This document shows, piece after piece, positions 1 to 8,612 of a DNA stretch of 64,000 nucleotides. The translations under genes were made by a program, and so were the position numbers. Each line of letters starts with the position of its first letter. Position 1 is the first letter of the stretch. Source of the stretch: Ruminococcus sp. (GTDB lineage: Bacteria > Bacillota > Clostridia > Oscillospirales > Ruminococcaceae); the NCBI RefSeq assembly GCF_024692365.1, contig NZ_JAILMR010000130.1:124001-188000 (forward strand), read 5' to 3'. Below the pieces are notes generated by a model. That model searched no databases, was not told the DNA's origin, and saw only the letters and a list, made by a program, of their open reading frames with translations.

Positions 1-2
1 AA

Positions 3-221
3 CATGAGGATGCAAGCGATATCTCTCAGCATCCGCTGGAAGATATCCTTAATAAATTCAGCGTTTATGTACAGGATTATTTTGAGTACGATATCTATTA
101 CGGCTCAAAGCAGTGTCACCTTGAATTTGCTTCGACAGATATCGAAAATATCAAGGCACTGCGCACTATACTTGGTAAACACGTTTACTGCGATAAAGAT
201 GGTAATCTTGTCATTGAATGA
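3..221 (+). CDS. C-terminal end of an unknown protein (5' truncated by window edge)
   Basis: An open frame runs in from the left edge (first full codon at base 3) and stops with TGA at 219-221, giving the last 72 residues of a protein. The tail is acidic and mixed (…EFASTDIENIKALRTILGKH…, ending …DGNLVIE), as in a soluble alpha/beta protein. I do not recognise the family. The frame is supported by an intrinsic terminator 48 bases after its stop and by protein-like composition. The overlapping ATG-initiated frame at 4-237 is Ile/Ser-rich, runs past this stop and looks like a shadow. Confidence 0.6.
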   Translation, partial: HEDASDISQHPLEDILNKFSVYVQDYFEYDIYYGSKQCHLEFASTDIENIKALRTILGKHVYCDKDGNLVIE

Positions 222-268
222 TGTTCGGGTTTTCTGAATTTACTATCAATAACAAACAAGAATATAGG

Positions 269-300
269 GCACTTCCGTTTGCGGAGGTGCTTTTGCTTTT
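269..300 (+). terminator. Intrinsic terminator after the partial left-edge gene
   Basis: A 9-bp stem (269-277 with 282-290, one G-U pair) with a TTTG loop is followed by TTTTGCTTTT. It separates the truncated gene from the miaB promoter. Confidence 0.8.
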
Positions 301-370
301 ATATCAGCATATGTAAAGAAAAATTTACCGGTATGATGTATTTCAACCACCGAGATAGTGATTTTTGATG

Positions 371-399
371 TTGACAAATTATATGAAACGATATATAAT
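371..399 (+). promoter_or_regulatory. Sigma-A promoter of the miaB operon
   Basis: TTGACA at 371-376 and TATAAT at 394-399 are separated by 17 bases, a perfect consensus pair. The predicted start near 406 leaves a leader of about 95 nt before miaB. Confidence 0.85.
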
Positions 400-499
400 A
401 ATAAAGTATGTTGCAGAATGGCTGATAATGTTTTTTAATTCTGAAAACTGAGGGTCATGACGCACAGTATCTATGCTTATGCTTGAAATGAGGTTAGAA

Positions 500-1906
500 A
501 TGTCTGAATTATACGTTTCCGATGTTGGCAAAGATGAAGCTGTCCGCAGGCTTACCGAGTGGGCTGAAAAATATCGTTCCGACAACGGTCATGCTCCGAT
601 GGCTTTTTTACATTCCTACGGCTGTCAGCAGAATGTCAGCGACGGCGAAAAGATAAAGGGTATGCTTGCAAAGGTAGGTTATGAATTTACCGATGATACC
701 GACAATGCACAGCTTATCCTGCTGAACACCTGCGCTGTCCGCGAAAATGCTGAAGACAGAGTTTTCGGCAATATCGGAAATTTCAAAAAACTGAAAGAGA
801 ACAGCAAAGACCTGATAATAGGTATCTGTGGTTGTATGGCACAGCAGAAGCACGTTGCCGATAAGATAAAAGAATCTTACCGACAGGTAGATCTTGTTTT
901 CGGCACCTTTGCTTATAACGAGCTTTATTCCATGCTTTGGGAAGTTATCTCAAAGCACCGTCGTCTTTTCAATCAGTCGGAAGTCTGCACTGAGATTGAC
1001 GAGGGAATGACTCAGCTTCGCGATGACAAATTCAGGGCTTTTGTACCGATAATGTACGGCTGTAACAATTTCTGCACCTACTGCATAGTGCCTTATGTAC
1101 GCGGCAGAGAACGAAGCCGTAAACCCGAAGCTGTTCTTGCTGAGGTGAAAAGTCTTGTTGAACAGGGTTACAAAGAGATAACTCTGTTGGGACAGAATGT
1201 TAATTCTTATGCTTACGGATTTCCACAGCTTTTGAGAGATATCGATGCGATAGAAGGGAAGTTCCGCATCAGATTCATGTCCAGTCATCCGAAGGACGCC
1301 ACCAAAGAACTGATAGATACCATCATCGACAGCAAGCATATCTGCAAGCATCTGCATCTTCCTGTACAGGCGGGAAGCGACAGGGTACTGAAGGCAATGA
1401 ACCGCCGCTACACCGTTGATAAGTACATGGAAATGATAGATTATGCCCGCGGACGTATGCCGCATTTCTCTTTCACGACTGATCTCATAGTAGGTTTCCC
1501 TGGGGAGAGTTACGAGGAATTCTGTCAGACAAAGGAACTAATCAAGTGTGTGAAGTACGACAACATATATTCCTTCGTCTATTCAAGACGTTCGGGAACA
1601 CCAGCGGCAGAGATGGAAGATAATATATCGGATAAGCAGAAAGGTCTGTGGCTGAGAGAACTTCTTCTTGAACAGCGTGAGATAACCTCCGAGTGGTTTG
1701 GCAGATTTGTCGGCAAAACCGTCGAAGTCCTTGTCGATGGCGAGGGAAGAACAGGCGAGGGCTGGCTCACCGGTAAGAATGACGAGAATATAATTGTTGA
1801 ATTCCAGGCAGATAAAAAATATATAGGCGAATTTGTCAGTGTGCGTATAACCAAAGCAATGAACTGGGCGCTCTCGGGCGAATTAGTTAATGATAATGTA
1901 GATTAA
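500..1906 (+). CDS. miaB: tRNA-2-methylthio-N6-dimethylallyladenosine synthase MiaB
   Basis: Radical SAM methylthiotransferase that adds the 2-methylthio group to i6A37 of tRNAs. The 468-aa product has the three domains of the family: an N-terminal UPF0004 domain whose cluster-binding cysteines include YGCQQN (Cys42), NTCAVRE and CGCMAQQ; a radical SAM core with CNNFCTYC (Cys188/192/195); and a C-terminal TRAM domain from about residue 395. I chose ATG 500, preceded by GAGGT at 490-494, over the in-frame ATG at 473, which has no ribosome-binding site. It opens the order miaB-ylbF/ymcA-mutS-mutL-miaA, which resembles the Bacillus ymcB-ymcA-cotE-mutS-mutL region. Its substrate-generating partner MiaA is encoded 5.4 kb downstream. 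Confidence 0.95.
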   Translation: MSELYVSDVGKDEAVRRLTEWAEKYRSDNGHAPMAFLHSYGCQQNVSDGEKIKGMLAKVGYEFTDDTDNAQLILLNTCAVRENAEDRVFGNIGNFKKLKENSKDLIIGICGCMAQQKHVADKIKESYRQVDLVFGTFAYNELYSMLWEVISKHRRLFNQSEVCTEIDEGMTQLRDDKFRAFVPIMYGCNNFCTYCIVPYVRGRERSRKPEAVLAEVKSLVEQGYKEITLLGQNVNSYAYGFPQLLRDIDAIEGKFRIRFMSSHPKDATKELIDTIIDSKHICKHLHLPVQAGSDRVLKAMNRRYTVDKYMEMIDYARGRMPHFSFTTDLIVGFPGESYEEFCQTKELIKCVKYDNIYSFVYSRRSGTPAAEMEDNISDKQKGLWLRELLLEQREITSEWFGRFVGKTVEVLVDGEGRTGEGWLTGKNDENIIVEFQADKKYIGEFVSVRITKAMNWALSGELVNDNVD

Positions 1907-1952
1907 AATCAGTAAATTATTAATATATTAATATAGTTAAGGAGTAGTTAAA

Positions 1953-2363
1953 ATGAACGTAATCGAACTTACAAGACAGCTTGGAAAGGCTATACAGGAA
2001 GATGAAAGATACAAGAAGTACGAAGCAGCTTGTGCGCTGAATGATACCGATACCGAGGTACAGAACGAGATCGGTAAGTTCAATCAGATGCGTCAGGAAC
2101 TCAGCATTGAAATGAGAAAGCCTGATAAGGACGCTGACAGACTTACAACTCTGGATCGCGATATCAAGGAGCTTTATGAAAAGATCATGGCTATGCCCAA
2201 GATGGTTGAGTATAACGAAGCCAAGGCTGATATCGACGCTCTTATGAAGTCGGTTTACTATATTCTTCAGCAGTCGGCAAACGGTGAAGATCCCGAGACT
2301 TGTCCTGCACAGGCTCCTTCGGGCTGCACAGGCAGCTGTTCGACCTGCGGAGGCTGCGGCTAA
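1953..2363 (+). CDS. YlbF/YmcA (Ric) family protein with cysteine-rich tail
   Basis: A 136-aa mostly helical protein of the YlbF/YmcA family. In Bacillus these are subunits of the Ric complex (RicA/RicF/RicT), which binds Fe-S clusters and steers RNase Y; that function is family knowledge, not shown here. Residues 1-110 are the charged helical domain (…MAMPKMVEYNEAKADIDALM…). The last 20 residues carry five cysteines (117, 125, 129, 132, 135) in a Gly/Ser-rich tail suited to metal or cluster binding. Position between miaB and mutS matches ymcA (ricA), but the Cys-rich tail is more like YlbF (ricF), so I give no symbol. AAGGAG lies just upstream of the ATG. Confidence 0.85.
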   Translation: MNVIELTRQLGKAIQEDERYKKYEAACALNDTDTEVQNEIGKFNQMRQELSIEMRKPDKDADRLTTLDRDIKELYEKIMAMPKMVEYNEAKADIDALMKSVYYILQQSANGEDPETCPAQAPSGCTGSCSTCGGCG

Positions 2364-2403
2364 AAAACAATCATATCCCTAAAATAGAACGGAGCGGGCA
2401 GAA

Positions 2404-5019
2404 GTGACACTTAAAGAGATAGATGAATCAAAGCTTACACCCATGATGAAGCAATATCTGGCGGTAAAAAAGAAGTATAAGAACCACATTCTTTTCTACC
2501 GTCTGGGTGATTTTTACGAAATGTTTTTTGACGATGCACTAATCGTCTCAAAGGAACTGGAGCTTACCCTTACTGGCAGAGACTGCGGTCTTGATGAGCG
2601 TGCCCCGATGTGCGGCGTGCCTTTCCATGCCTGTGATGTTTATCTTAAAAGGCTGATAGAAAAGGGTCATATGGTTGCTATCTGTGAGCAGACCAAAGAC
2701 CCTTCCGAATGCCAGGGTCTTGTTCCGCGTGATGTCATCAGAGTAGTCACTCCCGGTACGCTTATCGAAAGCAGTATGCTGGATGAATCTTCAAATAACT
2801 ATCTCTGCGCATTCTATATGCAGTCAAAAGAAGTCGCACTTTGTCTTGCGGATATATCCACAGGTGAGGTTCATCTTTTCGATTTTACGGGCAAAGACAC
2901 AGCAAATTGTGCTATAAATGAGCTTTCAAGATTTTCACCCTCGGAGATCCTTATAAATGATGCTATACTCTCAAACAGGGAGATATCAGCATTTATCCGC
3001 GAAAAGATAAAAACAAGCGTACAGCTTCTTGAAGATGCAGATTTTGACCCTGCAAATCACACAGATGAAGTGCTTACACAGTTTTCTGTAAACAGTCTCG
3101 ACTCACTGGGGCTGAAAGCTGACAGTCTGAGCGCATTCGCAGTGTGTGGACTTTTCGCATATATTCATGAAACCCAGAAAGCTCTGGTGGGAAGATTTTC
3201 CGAGATAACCCGCCACGATGCCGACCCGATAATGACTATCGGATTCACCGCACGCAGGAATCTCGAATTAACTGAGACACTCCGCAATAAGCAGAAAAAA
3301 GGCTCGCTGCTATGGGTCATTAGCAATACTAAGACCTCCATGGGCAATCGTATGCTGAAATCATGGCTTGAACAGCCTCTAATAAATCCTGCGAAGATAA
3401 TCGACAGGCTTAACGCAGTTGAACAACTTGTACGCGACCCTGTTTCTCTTGGAGAAATACGCGAAGTCCTTAGCGGTGTTTACGATCTCGAACGTCTTAT
3501 GACTAGGGTAATGTACCGTTCGGCAAGCCCACGCGACCTCAAATCACTTTCGCTTACTGCGCTGAAACTTCCCGAACTTAAAAGACTGCTTTCTGCATTC
3601 GACGGTAAACTTATCAAGGATTGCACGGACAGGATATCCACTCTTGATGCAGTTTCAAATCTCGTAGAAAATGCAATCGTAGACGAACCGCCTGCAAATG
3701 TCAAGGACGGCGGAGTTATTCGCGACGGCTTCAACGAACAGCTTGACGGTCTGAGGAATATCATTTCAGGCGGTAAGGGACTTATTGATGATATAGCCGA
3801 GCGAGAAAAGGAAAAGACCGGTATCAAGAATCTGAAAATTGGCTATAACAGAGTATTCGGATATTATATCGAGGTCACAAAATCCTACTATGATCTGATA
3901 CCCGAGCATTATATCAGAAAGCAGACTCTTGCAAACTGCGAAAGATTCATAACTGATGAACTAAAAGTCGCTGAGAACACAATACTCGGTGCAAGTGACA
4001 AGATTCTTACTCTCGAACAGGAGATATTCGGCGAAGTAAGAGAGTTCATTGCTACTCAGCTCAGACTTGTGCAAGAAACTGCAACAGCAGTCGCAGAGAT
4101 AGATGTTCTTTGCTCCTACGCGACCGCAGCTATCAAGAATAATTATACAAAGCCAGAGATAGCAATTGACGGCATAATCAATATCAAAAACGGCAGACAC
4201 CCTGTTGTTGAACTTATGCAGCAGGACGAGGTTTTCGTTCCGAATGACACCTATCTTGACCTGACAGGCAACCGCATGGCTGTTATAACCGGTCCTAATA
4301 TGTCGGGTAAATCCACATATATGCGTCAGGTAGCGCTGATAACACTTATGGCGCAGATAGGCTGTTTTGTCCCTGCTGACTATGCAAAGATATCGGTAGT
4401 TGACCAGATATTCACGAGAATAGGCGCTTCCGATGACCTGACGGCAGGACAGTCTACTTTCATGGTTGAAATGAGTGAAGTAGCTGATATCGTAAAGCAC
4501 GCCACTAAGAACAGCCTTGTTATTCTCGATGAAGTCGGCAGAGGTACTTCCACTTTTGACGGAATCGCAATAGCCCGCGCGGTATCAGAGTATATCTCAA
4601 CATCACGCTCACTTGGCTGCAAGACACTTTTTGCTACTCATTATCACGAGCTTATCGCTCTTGAAGATGAGCTTGACGGCGTGAAGAATTATTCCGTTGC
4701 CGTCAAGCGCCAGGGGGACAATATCAAGTTCCTGCGTAAGATAGTAAAGGGTGGCGCGGACGAAAGCTTCGGTATCGAAGTTGCTAAGCTTGCAGGTCTG
4801 CCGAACAAGATAATCGGCAGAGCAAAATCACTGCTCGGCGAGATGGAAGCTGAGTCCATTAAAGCAAAAGCCGCAGTTGCTGAAAGTGACAGCGGACAGA
4901 TATCATTTGACCGCATAAGCGACAGCATAGTTACCGACAAACTCCGCAAGACCAACATCGACGAGATGAACGATGAGGAACTTAGAGAGTTTGTAAAAGA
5001 TCTGCTGAGATACGTTTGA
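2404..5019 (+). CDS. mutS: DNA mismatch repair protein MutS
   Basis: Mismatch-recognition ATPase that binds mispairs and recruits MutL. The 871-aa length is standard. The N-terminal mismatch-binding domain holds the Phe-X-Glu wedge (GDFYEMF, Phe37 and Glu39). The lever and clamp regions follow, then the ABC-type ATPase with Walker A GPNMSGKST from residue 630, Walker B VILDEVGRGTSTFDG and a conserved ATHYHEL. Translation starts at GTG 2404, 8 bases after GGAGCGG. It follows the YlbF-family gene by 40 bases and precedes mutL by 56 bases, so the two mismatch-repair genes are probably co-transcribed. Confidence 0.97.
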   Translation: MTLKEIDESKLTPMMKQYLAVKKKYKNHILFYRLGDFYEMFFDDALIVSKELELTLTGRDCGLDERAPMCGVPFHACDVYLKRLIEKGHMVAICEQTKDPSECQGLVPRDVIRVVTPGTLIESSMLDESSNNYLCAFYMQSKEVALCLADISTGEVHLFDFTGKDTANCAINELSRFSPSEILINDAILSNREISAFIREKIKTSVQLLEDADFDPANHTDEVLTQFSVNSLDSLGLKADSLSAFAVCGLFAYIHETQKALVGRFSEITRHDADPIMTIGFTARRNLELTETLRNKQKKGSLLWVISNTKTSMGNRMLKSWLEQPLINPAKIIDRLNAVEQLVRDPVSLGEIREVLSGVYDLERLMTRVMYRSASPRDLKSLSLTALKLPELKRLLSAFDGKLIKDCTDRISTLDAVSNLVENAIVDEPPANVKDGGVIRDGFNEQLDGLRNIISGGKGLIDDIAEREKEKTGIKNLKIGYNRVFGYYIEVTKSYYDLIPEHYIRKQTLANCERFITDELKVAENTILGASDKILTLEQEIFGEVREFIATQLRLVQETATAVAEIDVLCSYATAAIKNNYTKPEIAIDGIINIKNGRHPVVELMQQDEVFVPNDTYLDLTGNRMAVITGPNMSGKSTYMRQVALITLMAQIGCFVPADYAKISVVDQIFTRIGASDDLTAGQSTFMVEMSEVADIVKHATKNSLVILDEVGRGTSTFDGIAIARAVSEYISTSRSLGCKTLFATHYHELIALEDELDGVKNYSVAVKRQGDNIKFLRKIVKGGADESFGIEVAKLAGLPNKIIGRAKSLLGEMEAESIKAKAAVAESDSGQISFDRISDSIVTDKLRKTNIDEMNDEELREFVKDLLRYV

Positions 5020-5075
5020 TGCCATACGAAAATACTTTAAAGTGATCAGATGATCACATAGAACAGGAACATAAA

Positions 5076-7163
5076 ATGTCAGAGATTAGAGTTTTGAGCA
5101 AGGAAGTTTCCGAACTTATCGCAGCGGGCGAGGTCATCGACAGACCTGCCTCTGTGATAAAGGAACTTCTCGAAAATGCCATAGATGCAGGCGCAACTGT
5201 CATCACCGTTGAGATAAAGAACGGCGGCAGAACTTATATGAGAGTTACCGACAACGGCAAGGGCATAGCTCCCGAAGATCTGCCGACGGCGTTTCTTCGT
5301 CATGCAACCAGTAAAATCTCCCAAAAAGACGATCTTGATAGCATAATGACCCTCGGTTTCAGAGGTGAGGCACTTGCTTCGATCTGCGCAGTTGCAAAGG
5401 TTGATGTTCTGACAAAACGCCGAGAAGACAGTTACGGTACTCATTATTCCATCGAAGGTGCAATAGAAAAAACAAGTGAACAGTGCGGCTGTCCGGATGG
5501 CACTACTTTTGTTGTCAGGGATATTTTCTATAATGTTCCCGCGAGACTGAAATTCCTGAAAAAAGATACTTCCGAAGCAAACCACGTAGCCGACCTAGTC
5601 ACTAAGCTGACTCTTTCTCACCCCGATGTATCATTCAAGCTTATACGTGATAACAAAGCCGAGATAATCACAGCGGGCGACGGAAAAATATATTCCGCTG
5701 TTTATTCTGTTTATGGCAGAGAGTTTGCAAACAGCCTAATGGAAGTTGACTATACCTGGCAGGACATCCACGTTTACGGCTATACCGTAAAGCCTCTTTC
5801 AGCTAAACCGAACCGCAAGTTCCAGAACTTTTTTGTCAACAGCAGATTTGTAAAATCTAAAGCCTGCGCTTCCGCAATCGAAGAAGCATATCGCAATAAT
5901 ATAATGGTAGGAAAATTCCCAGCGTGTGTACTTTATATCGACGTTGCTCCAAATACTATTGATGTTAATGTTCACCCCACCAAGATCGAAGTGCGTTTTT
6001 CTAATGAAAAACTGATACATGAAGCTGTCTATTTTGCAGTAAAAAATACTCTTATGGAAAAAGACGAGCCTAATGAGTTGAAACTTGAAAACCACAGAAA
6101 CTTTACTGATCACGAGCTTTATGATTTCCCGCCAGAAGATAAGAGCGTTCAGCTGGAATTTGCAGTAGAGGAAGAAACTCTCCCAGATGCAGACGTGGTT
6201 TTAAAGGAGATAGCTGAGCAGAATACCCCGAAGACTATTCCAGCTAAATCTATTTCCGAGCCTGTCGCACCGGAAGAGATTCCTCTGCCCGAACCACCAG
6301 AGCCTAAACCTTATCAGCCGAAGATAACCAAGGTAGAAAATATACCGATCGATAAGGAAGACAGAAAATCTGGGGAAGATTTATTCCTTGCAAGCCTTGA
6401 ACAGCCTGTTCCTCCAACTGAGCCTAAAAAGCCCGAAAAAATAACCGTTGAAGAGATCAACAAAGCTTTGCAGGAAATTCCGCTACCCGAAGCTCCCGAG
6501 GAAGAAGAAAAAGAAGACAGTTTCCATTTTATAAATGACAGAAGCTTTATCCGTTCGGTTGTTCAGGAAGTTAAAAAAGAACCCGAAAAGCCAAAGCCTG
6601 TTGTTATTGGCGAGCTGTTCAGGACATATGTTGTTGCTCAGGTCGGCGATGAAATGCTGCTTATGGACAAGCACGCAGCTCACGAAAGATATATTTTTGA
6701 GAAGATAAGAGACGATATCAGCGAGCTTGAAACTCAGATGCTTCTCGAACCCGTGATGGTCATGCTTTCCTATGAAGAATTCGATGCTCTCGCAGCAAAT
6801 ATCGACAAACTTGGAAAACTGGGATTTGAGATAGAACCCGATGTTGCTCCGACAGTTGCTGTCAAGGGCGTTCCTATAATCCTCGGAGATTCCGAAAATC
6901 CTACGGATATAGTCACCGAGCTTGCAAAGAATTTCATCCAGTGCCGAAATAACCCTCAGCTTGAGATATTCGATGACCTTTATCATTCCATCGCCTGCAA
7001 GGCTGCAATAAAGGCGAACGATAACAACAGTACAGTTGAATTGCAGGCACTGCTTAATGCCGTGTACGGCAATGAAAATATCAGGTACTGCCCCCACGGC
7101 AGACCTGTACTGATAACCCTCAGCAAAAAAGATATTGAAAAGCAGTTCAGGAGATTGGTATGA
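5076..7163 (+). CDS. mutL: DNA mismatch repair protein MutL (endonuclease type)
   Basis: GHKL ATPase that couples MutS to strand incision. The 695-aa protein has the N-terminal ATPase (ELLENAIDAGAT, DNGKGI, GFRGEAL), a long Pro/Glu-rich linker (about residues 350-500) and a C-terminal dimerisation/endonuclease domain. The metal-dependent nicking motif is present as DKHAAHE at residue 531, with supporting ACKAAIKAND and CPHGRP (Cys672). The protein should therefore nick DNA itself, as expected in a bacterium without MutH. The linker is strongly acidic and repetitive in Pro-Glu but otherwise unremarkable. Its stop overlaps the ATG of a 32-codon frame that fills the gap to miaA. Confidence 0.97.
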   Translation: MSEIRVLSKEVSELIAAGEVIDRPASVIKELLENAIDAGATVITVEIKNGGRTYMRVTDNGKGIAPEDLPTAFLRHATSKISQKDDLDSIMTLGFRGEALASICAVAKVDVLTKRREDSYGTHYSIEGAIEKTSEQCGCPDGTTFVVRDIFYNVPARLKFLKKDTSEANHVADLVTKLTLSHPDVSFKLIRDNKAEIITAGDGKIYSAVYSVYGREFANSLMEVDYTWQDIHVYGYTVKPLSAKPNRKFQNFFVNSRFVKSKACASAIEEAYRNNIMVGKFPACVLYIDVAPNTIDVNVHPTKIEVRFSNEKLIHEAVYFAVKNTLMEKDEPNELKLENHRNFTDHELYDFPPEDKSVQLEFAVEEETLPDADVVLKEIAEQNTPKTIPAKSISEPVAPEEIPLPEPPEPKPYQPKITKVENIPIDKEDRKSGEDLFLASLEQPVPPTEPKKPEKITVEEINKALQEIPLPEAPEEEEKEDSFHFINDRSFIRSVVQEVKKEPEKPKPVVIGELFRTYVVAQVGDEMLLMDKHAAHERYIFEKIRDDISELETQMLLEPVMVMLSYEEFDALAANIDKLGKLGFEIEPDVAPTVAVKGVPIILGDSENPTDIVTELAKNFIQCRNNPQLEIFDDLYHSIACKAAIKANDNNSTVELQALLNAVYGNENIRYCPHGRPVLITLSKKDIEKQFRRLV

Positions 7164-7258
7164 GCGATGTCCTTTATGCAGGAAAATGCCCTGTTTGCTG
7201 CATGGGCAGAAGAAGCATAAAGGGATGGTTTTACATTTATCTAAAATTAAAGAGGTGA
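7160..7258 (+). CDS. Possible 32-aa Cys-containing micro-protein between mutL and miaA
   Basis: An ATG at 7160 overlaps the mutL stop as ATGA. It is preceded at 6-base distance by AGGAG and opens a 32-codon frame containing GKCPVCCMGRRS and an aromatic tail (GWFYIYLK). The frame ends with TGA inside the GAGGTGA that serves as the miaA ribosome-binding site, 4 bases before miaA. The frame thus fills the intercistronic gap exactly as an operon gene would. Against it: the AGGAG is also mutL coding sequence, and 99 bases can be open by chance. No family recognised. Confidence 0.35.
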   Translation: MSDVLYAGKCPVCCMGRRSIKGWFYIYLKLKR

Positions 7259-7262
7259 AAGC

Positions 7263-8225
7263 ATGGATAAAAACAAAATACCTTTGCTGGTCATAGCAGG
7301 ACCTACCGCATCGGGCAAGACAGCTCTTGCTGTTGAGATGGCAAAGATCTATAACGGAGAGGTAATCTCTGCCGATTCCATGCAGATCTACAAGGGGCTT
7401 AATATCGCTACCGCGAAGCCAACTGCCGATGAAATGCAGGGAATACCTCATCATCTTATAGATTTTCTTGAACCGGATGAACCTTTCAGTGTGGCAGGTT
7501 ATGTTGCCCTCGCAGGTCAGAAGATAAGAGAAGTCAGGGAACGAGGAAAACTCCCGATAATTTGCGGCGGAACAGGACTATATATAAGTTCTCTAGTCGA
7601 TAATATCATATTCGACGACACGGGCAGCGACCACGCCATTCGTACCAGACTTGAAAAGCAGGCGAAAGAAGAAGGTGCACACGCACTCTGGCTAAAACTT
7701 AAAGAGATTGACCCTGAAACTGCTGCGAAAGTCCATGAGAATAATCTTCCGAGAGTTATCAGGGGTATTGAAGTCTTCGAGCTTACAGGAACTAAACTTT
7801 CCGAGCATAAGATCAACAGCAGGAGAGAGGAGTCGCCATATAAAGCTTGTATCATCGGACTTACAGCCGAAAACAGACAGTACCTCTATGAACGTATCGA
7901 AAAAAGAGTCCACATAATGGCGGAAAACGGTATGGTGGAAGAGTGCAGGGAAGTCTGGCAAAAAGGCGGACTTGCCACTGCCGGTCAGGCGATAGGGTAT
8001 AAAGAACTTGTGCCGTACTTTGAAGGCAAAGCTGAACTAAATGATTGTCTTGACAAAATAATCCTCGAAACAAGGCACTATGCTAAAAGACAACTGACTT
8101 GGTTTAGGCGAGTTGCTGATATTTCGTGGGTGAAAATTGATAATTTTGACGAATCGAAAAAAATAATTGAAAATGTTCAAAATATAGTAGCCAAATCCGA
8201 AATAATGTGTTATAATATAGTGTGA
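7263..8225 (+). CDS. miaA: tRNA dimethylallyltransferase MiaA
   Basis: Transfers a dimethylallyl group to A37 of tRNAs reading UNN codons, making the i6A that MiaB then thiomethylates. The 320-aa protein carries the P-loop GPTASGKT at residues 13-20, the substrate motif SADSMQIYKGLNIATAKP, the GGTGLY motif and the C-terminal TRHYAKRQLTWFRR signature. Start ATG 7263 has GAGGTGAAAGC immediately upstream. The mutL-miaA-hfq order seen here also occurs in enterobacteria. Confidence 0.97.
   Translation: MDKNKIPLLVIAGPTASGKTALAVEMAKIYNGEVISADSMQIYKGLNIATAKPTADEMQGIPHHLIDFLEPDEPFSVAGYVALAGQKIREVRERGKLPIICGGTGLYISSLVDNIIFDDTGSDHAIRTRLEKQAKEEGAHALWLKLKEIDPETAAKVHENNLPRVIRGIEVFELTGTKLSEHKINSRREESPYKACIIGLTAENRQYLYERIEKRVHIMAENGMVEECREVWQKGGLATAGQAIGYKELVPYFEGKAELNDCLDKIILETRHYAKRQLTWFRRVADISWVKIDNFDESKKIIENVQNIVAKSEIMCYNIV
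8188..8216 (+). promoter_or_regulatory. Probable hfq promoter inside the 3' end of miaA
   Basis: An extended -10, TGT-TATAAT (TATAAT at 8211-8216), lies in the last codons of miaA. A 4/6 match to -35 (TAGCCA, 8188-8193) sits 17 bases upstream. The resulting hfq leader of about 125 nt would contain two stem-loops (8254-8262 with 8277-8285, and 8290-8295 with 8303-8308). Neither has a U-tract, so they are leader structure rather than terminators. Confidence 0.45.
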
Positions 8226-8348
8226 TGTATAATAAAATGCATCTCTATGGTTTGAATGCCGCCGTTGTCTTCTTTTGCGGCGTTCGTTAAGGTGTTCAAG
8301 ATACACCTAGTTTCAGACACACGAAGATAAAGAGAAGGAGTGTTTAAT

Positions 8349-8597
8349 ATGAATAAGAATATCAATCTTCAGGACGTTTTTCTGAATCAGGCAAGAAAGG
8401 AACAGGTGATGGTCAAGTTCATACTGATGAACGGCTATCAGTTTAAGGGTATAGTAAAGGCTTTCGACAGCTATGTTGTATTTCTGGATTGCGAGGGCAA
8501 GCAGAATGTTGTGTACAAGCACGCTATCTCTACGATAGTTCCCGATCGTTCCATCAATATACTTGATGCAGCTAAAAACGATCACACAGAAGGATAA
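8349..8597 (+). CDS. hfq: RNA chaperone Hfq
   Basis: Sm-like hexameric RNA-binding protein, 82 aa from ATG 8349, which has AAGGAG at 8335-8340. The GTG at 8340 overlaps that ribosome-binding site and is not the likely start. Proximal-face residues are present: Gln8, the Sm1 stretch [18 protein letters not shown] with Asp40, and the Sm2 motif YKHAIS (56-61) followed by TIVP. The short tail ends in an acidic NDHTEG. The gene follows miaA by 123 bases that include its own putative leader. Confidence 0.96.
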   Translation: MNKNINLQDVFLNQARKEQVMVKFILMNGYQFKGIVKAFDSYVVFLDCEGKQNVVYKHAISTIVPDRSINILDAAKNDHTEG

Positions 8598-8612
8598 GGA
8601 AGTAATGCATAA

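Noticed and set aside
4..237. 77-codon ATG frame at the left edge
   Set aside because: It overlaps the protein-like frame ending at 221, has no visible ribosome-binding site, and is Ile/Ser-rich without protein-like patterning.
5042..5057. Inverted repeat GTGATC-AGAT-GATCAC between mutS and mutL
   Set aside because: Only six base pairs, no promoter or U-tract beside it. The GATC content is coincidental, as no methyl-directed (MutH) system is expected here.
6483..7454. 323-codon minus-strand frame opposite mutL and miaA
   Set aside because: Antisense to two clear genes, crosses their junction, has Cys/Phe/Ile-rich shadow composition and no start signal.
8254..8308. Terminator between miaA and hfq
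   Set aside because: Two stem-loops are present, but neither is followed by a U-tract, so they are more likely hfq leader structure.
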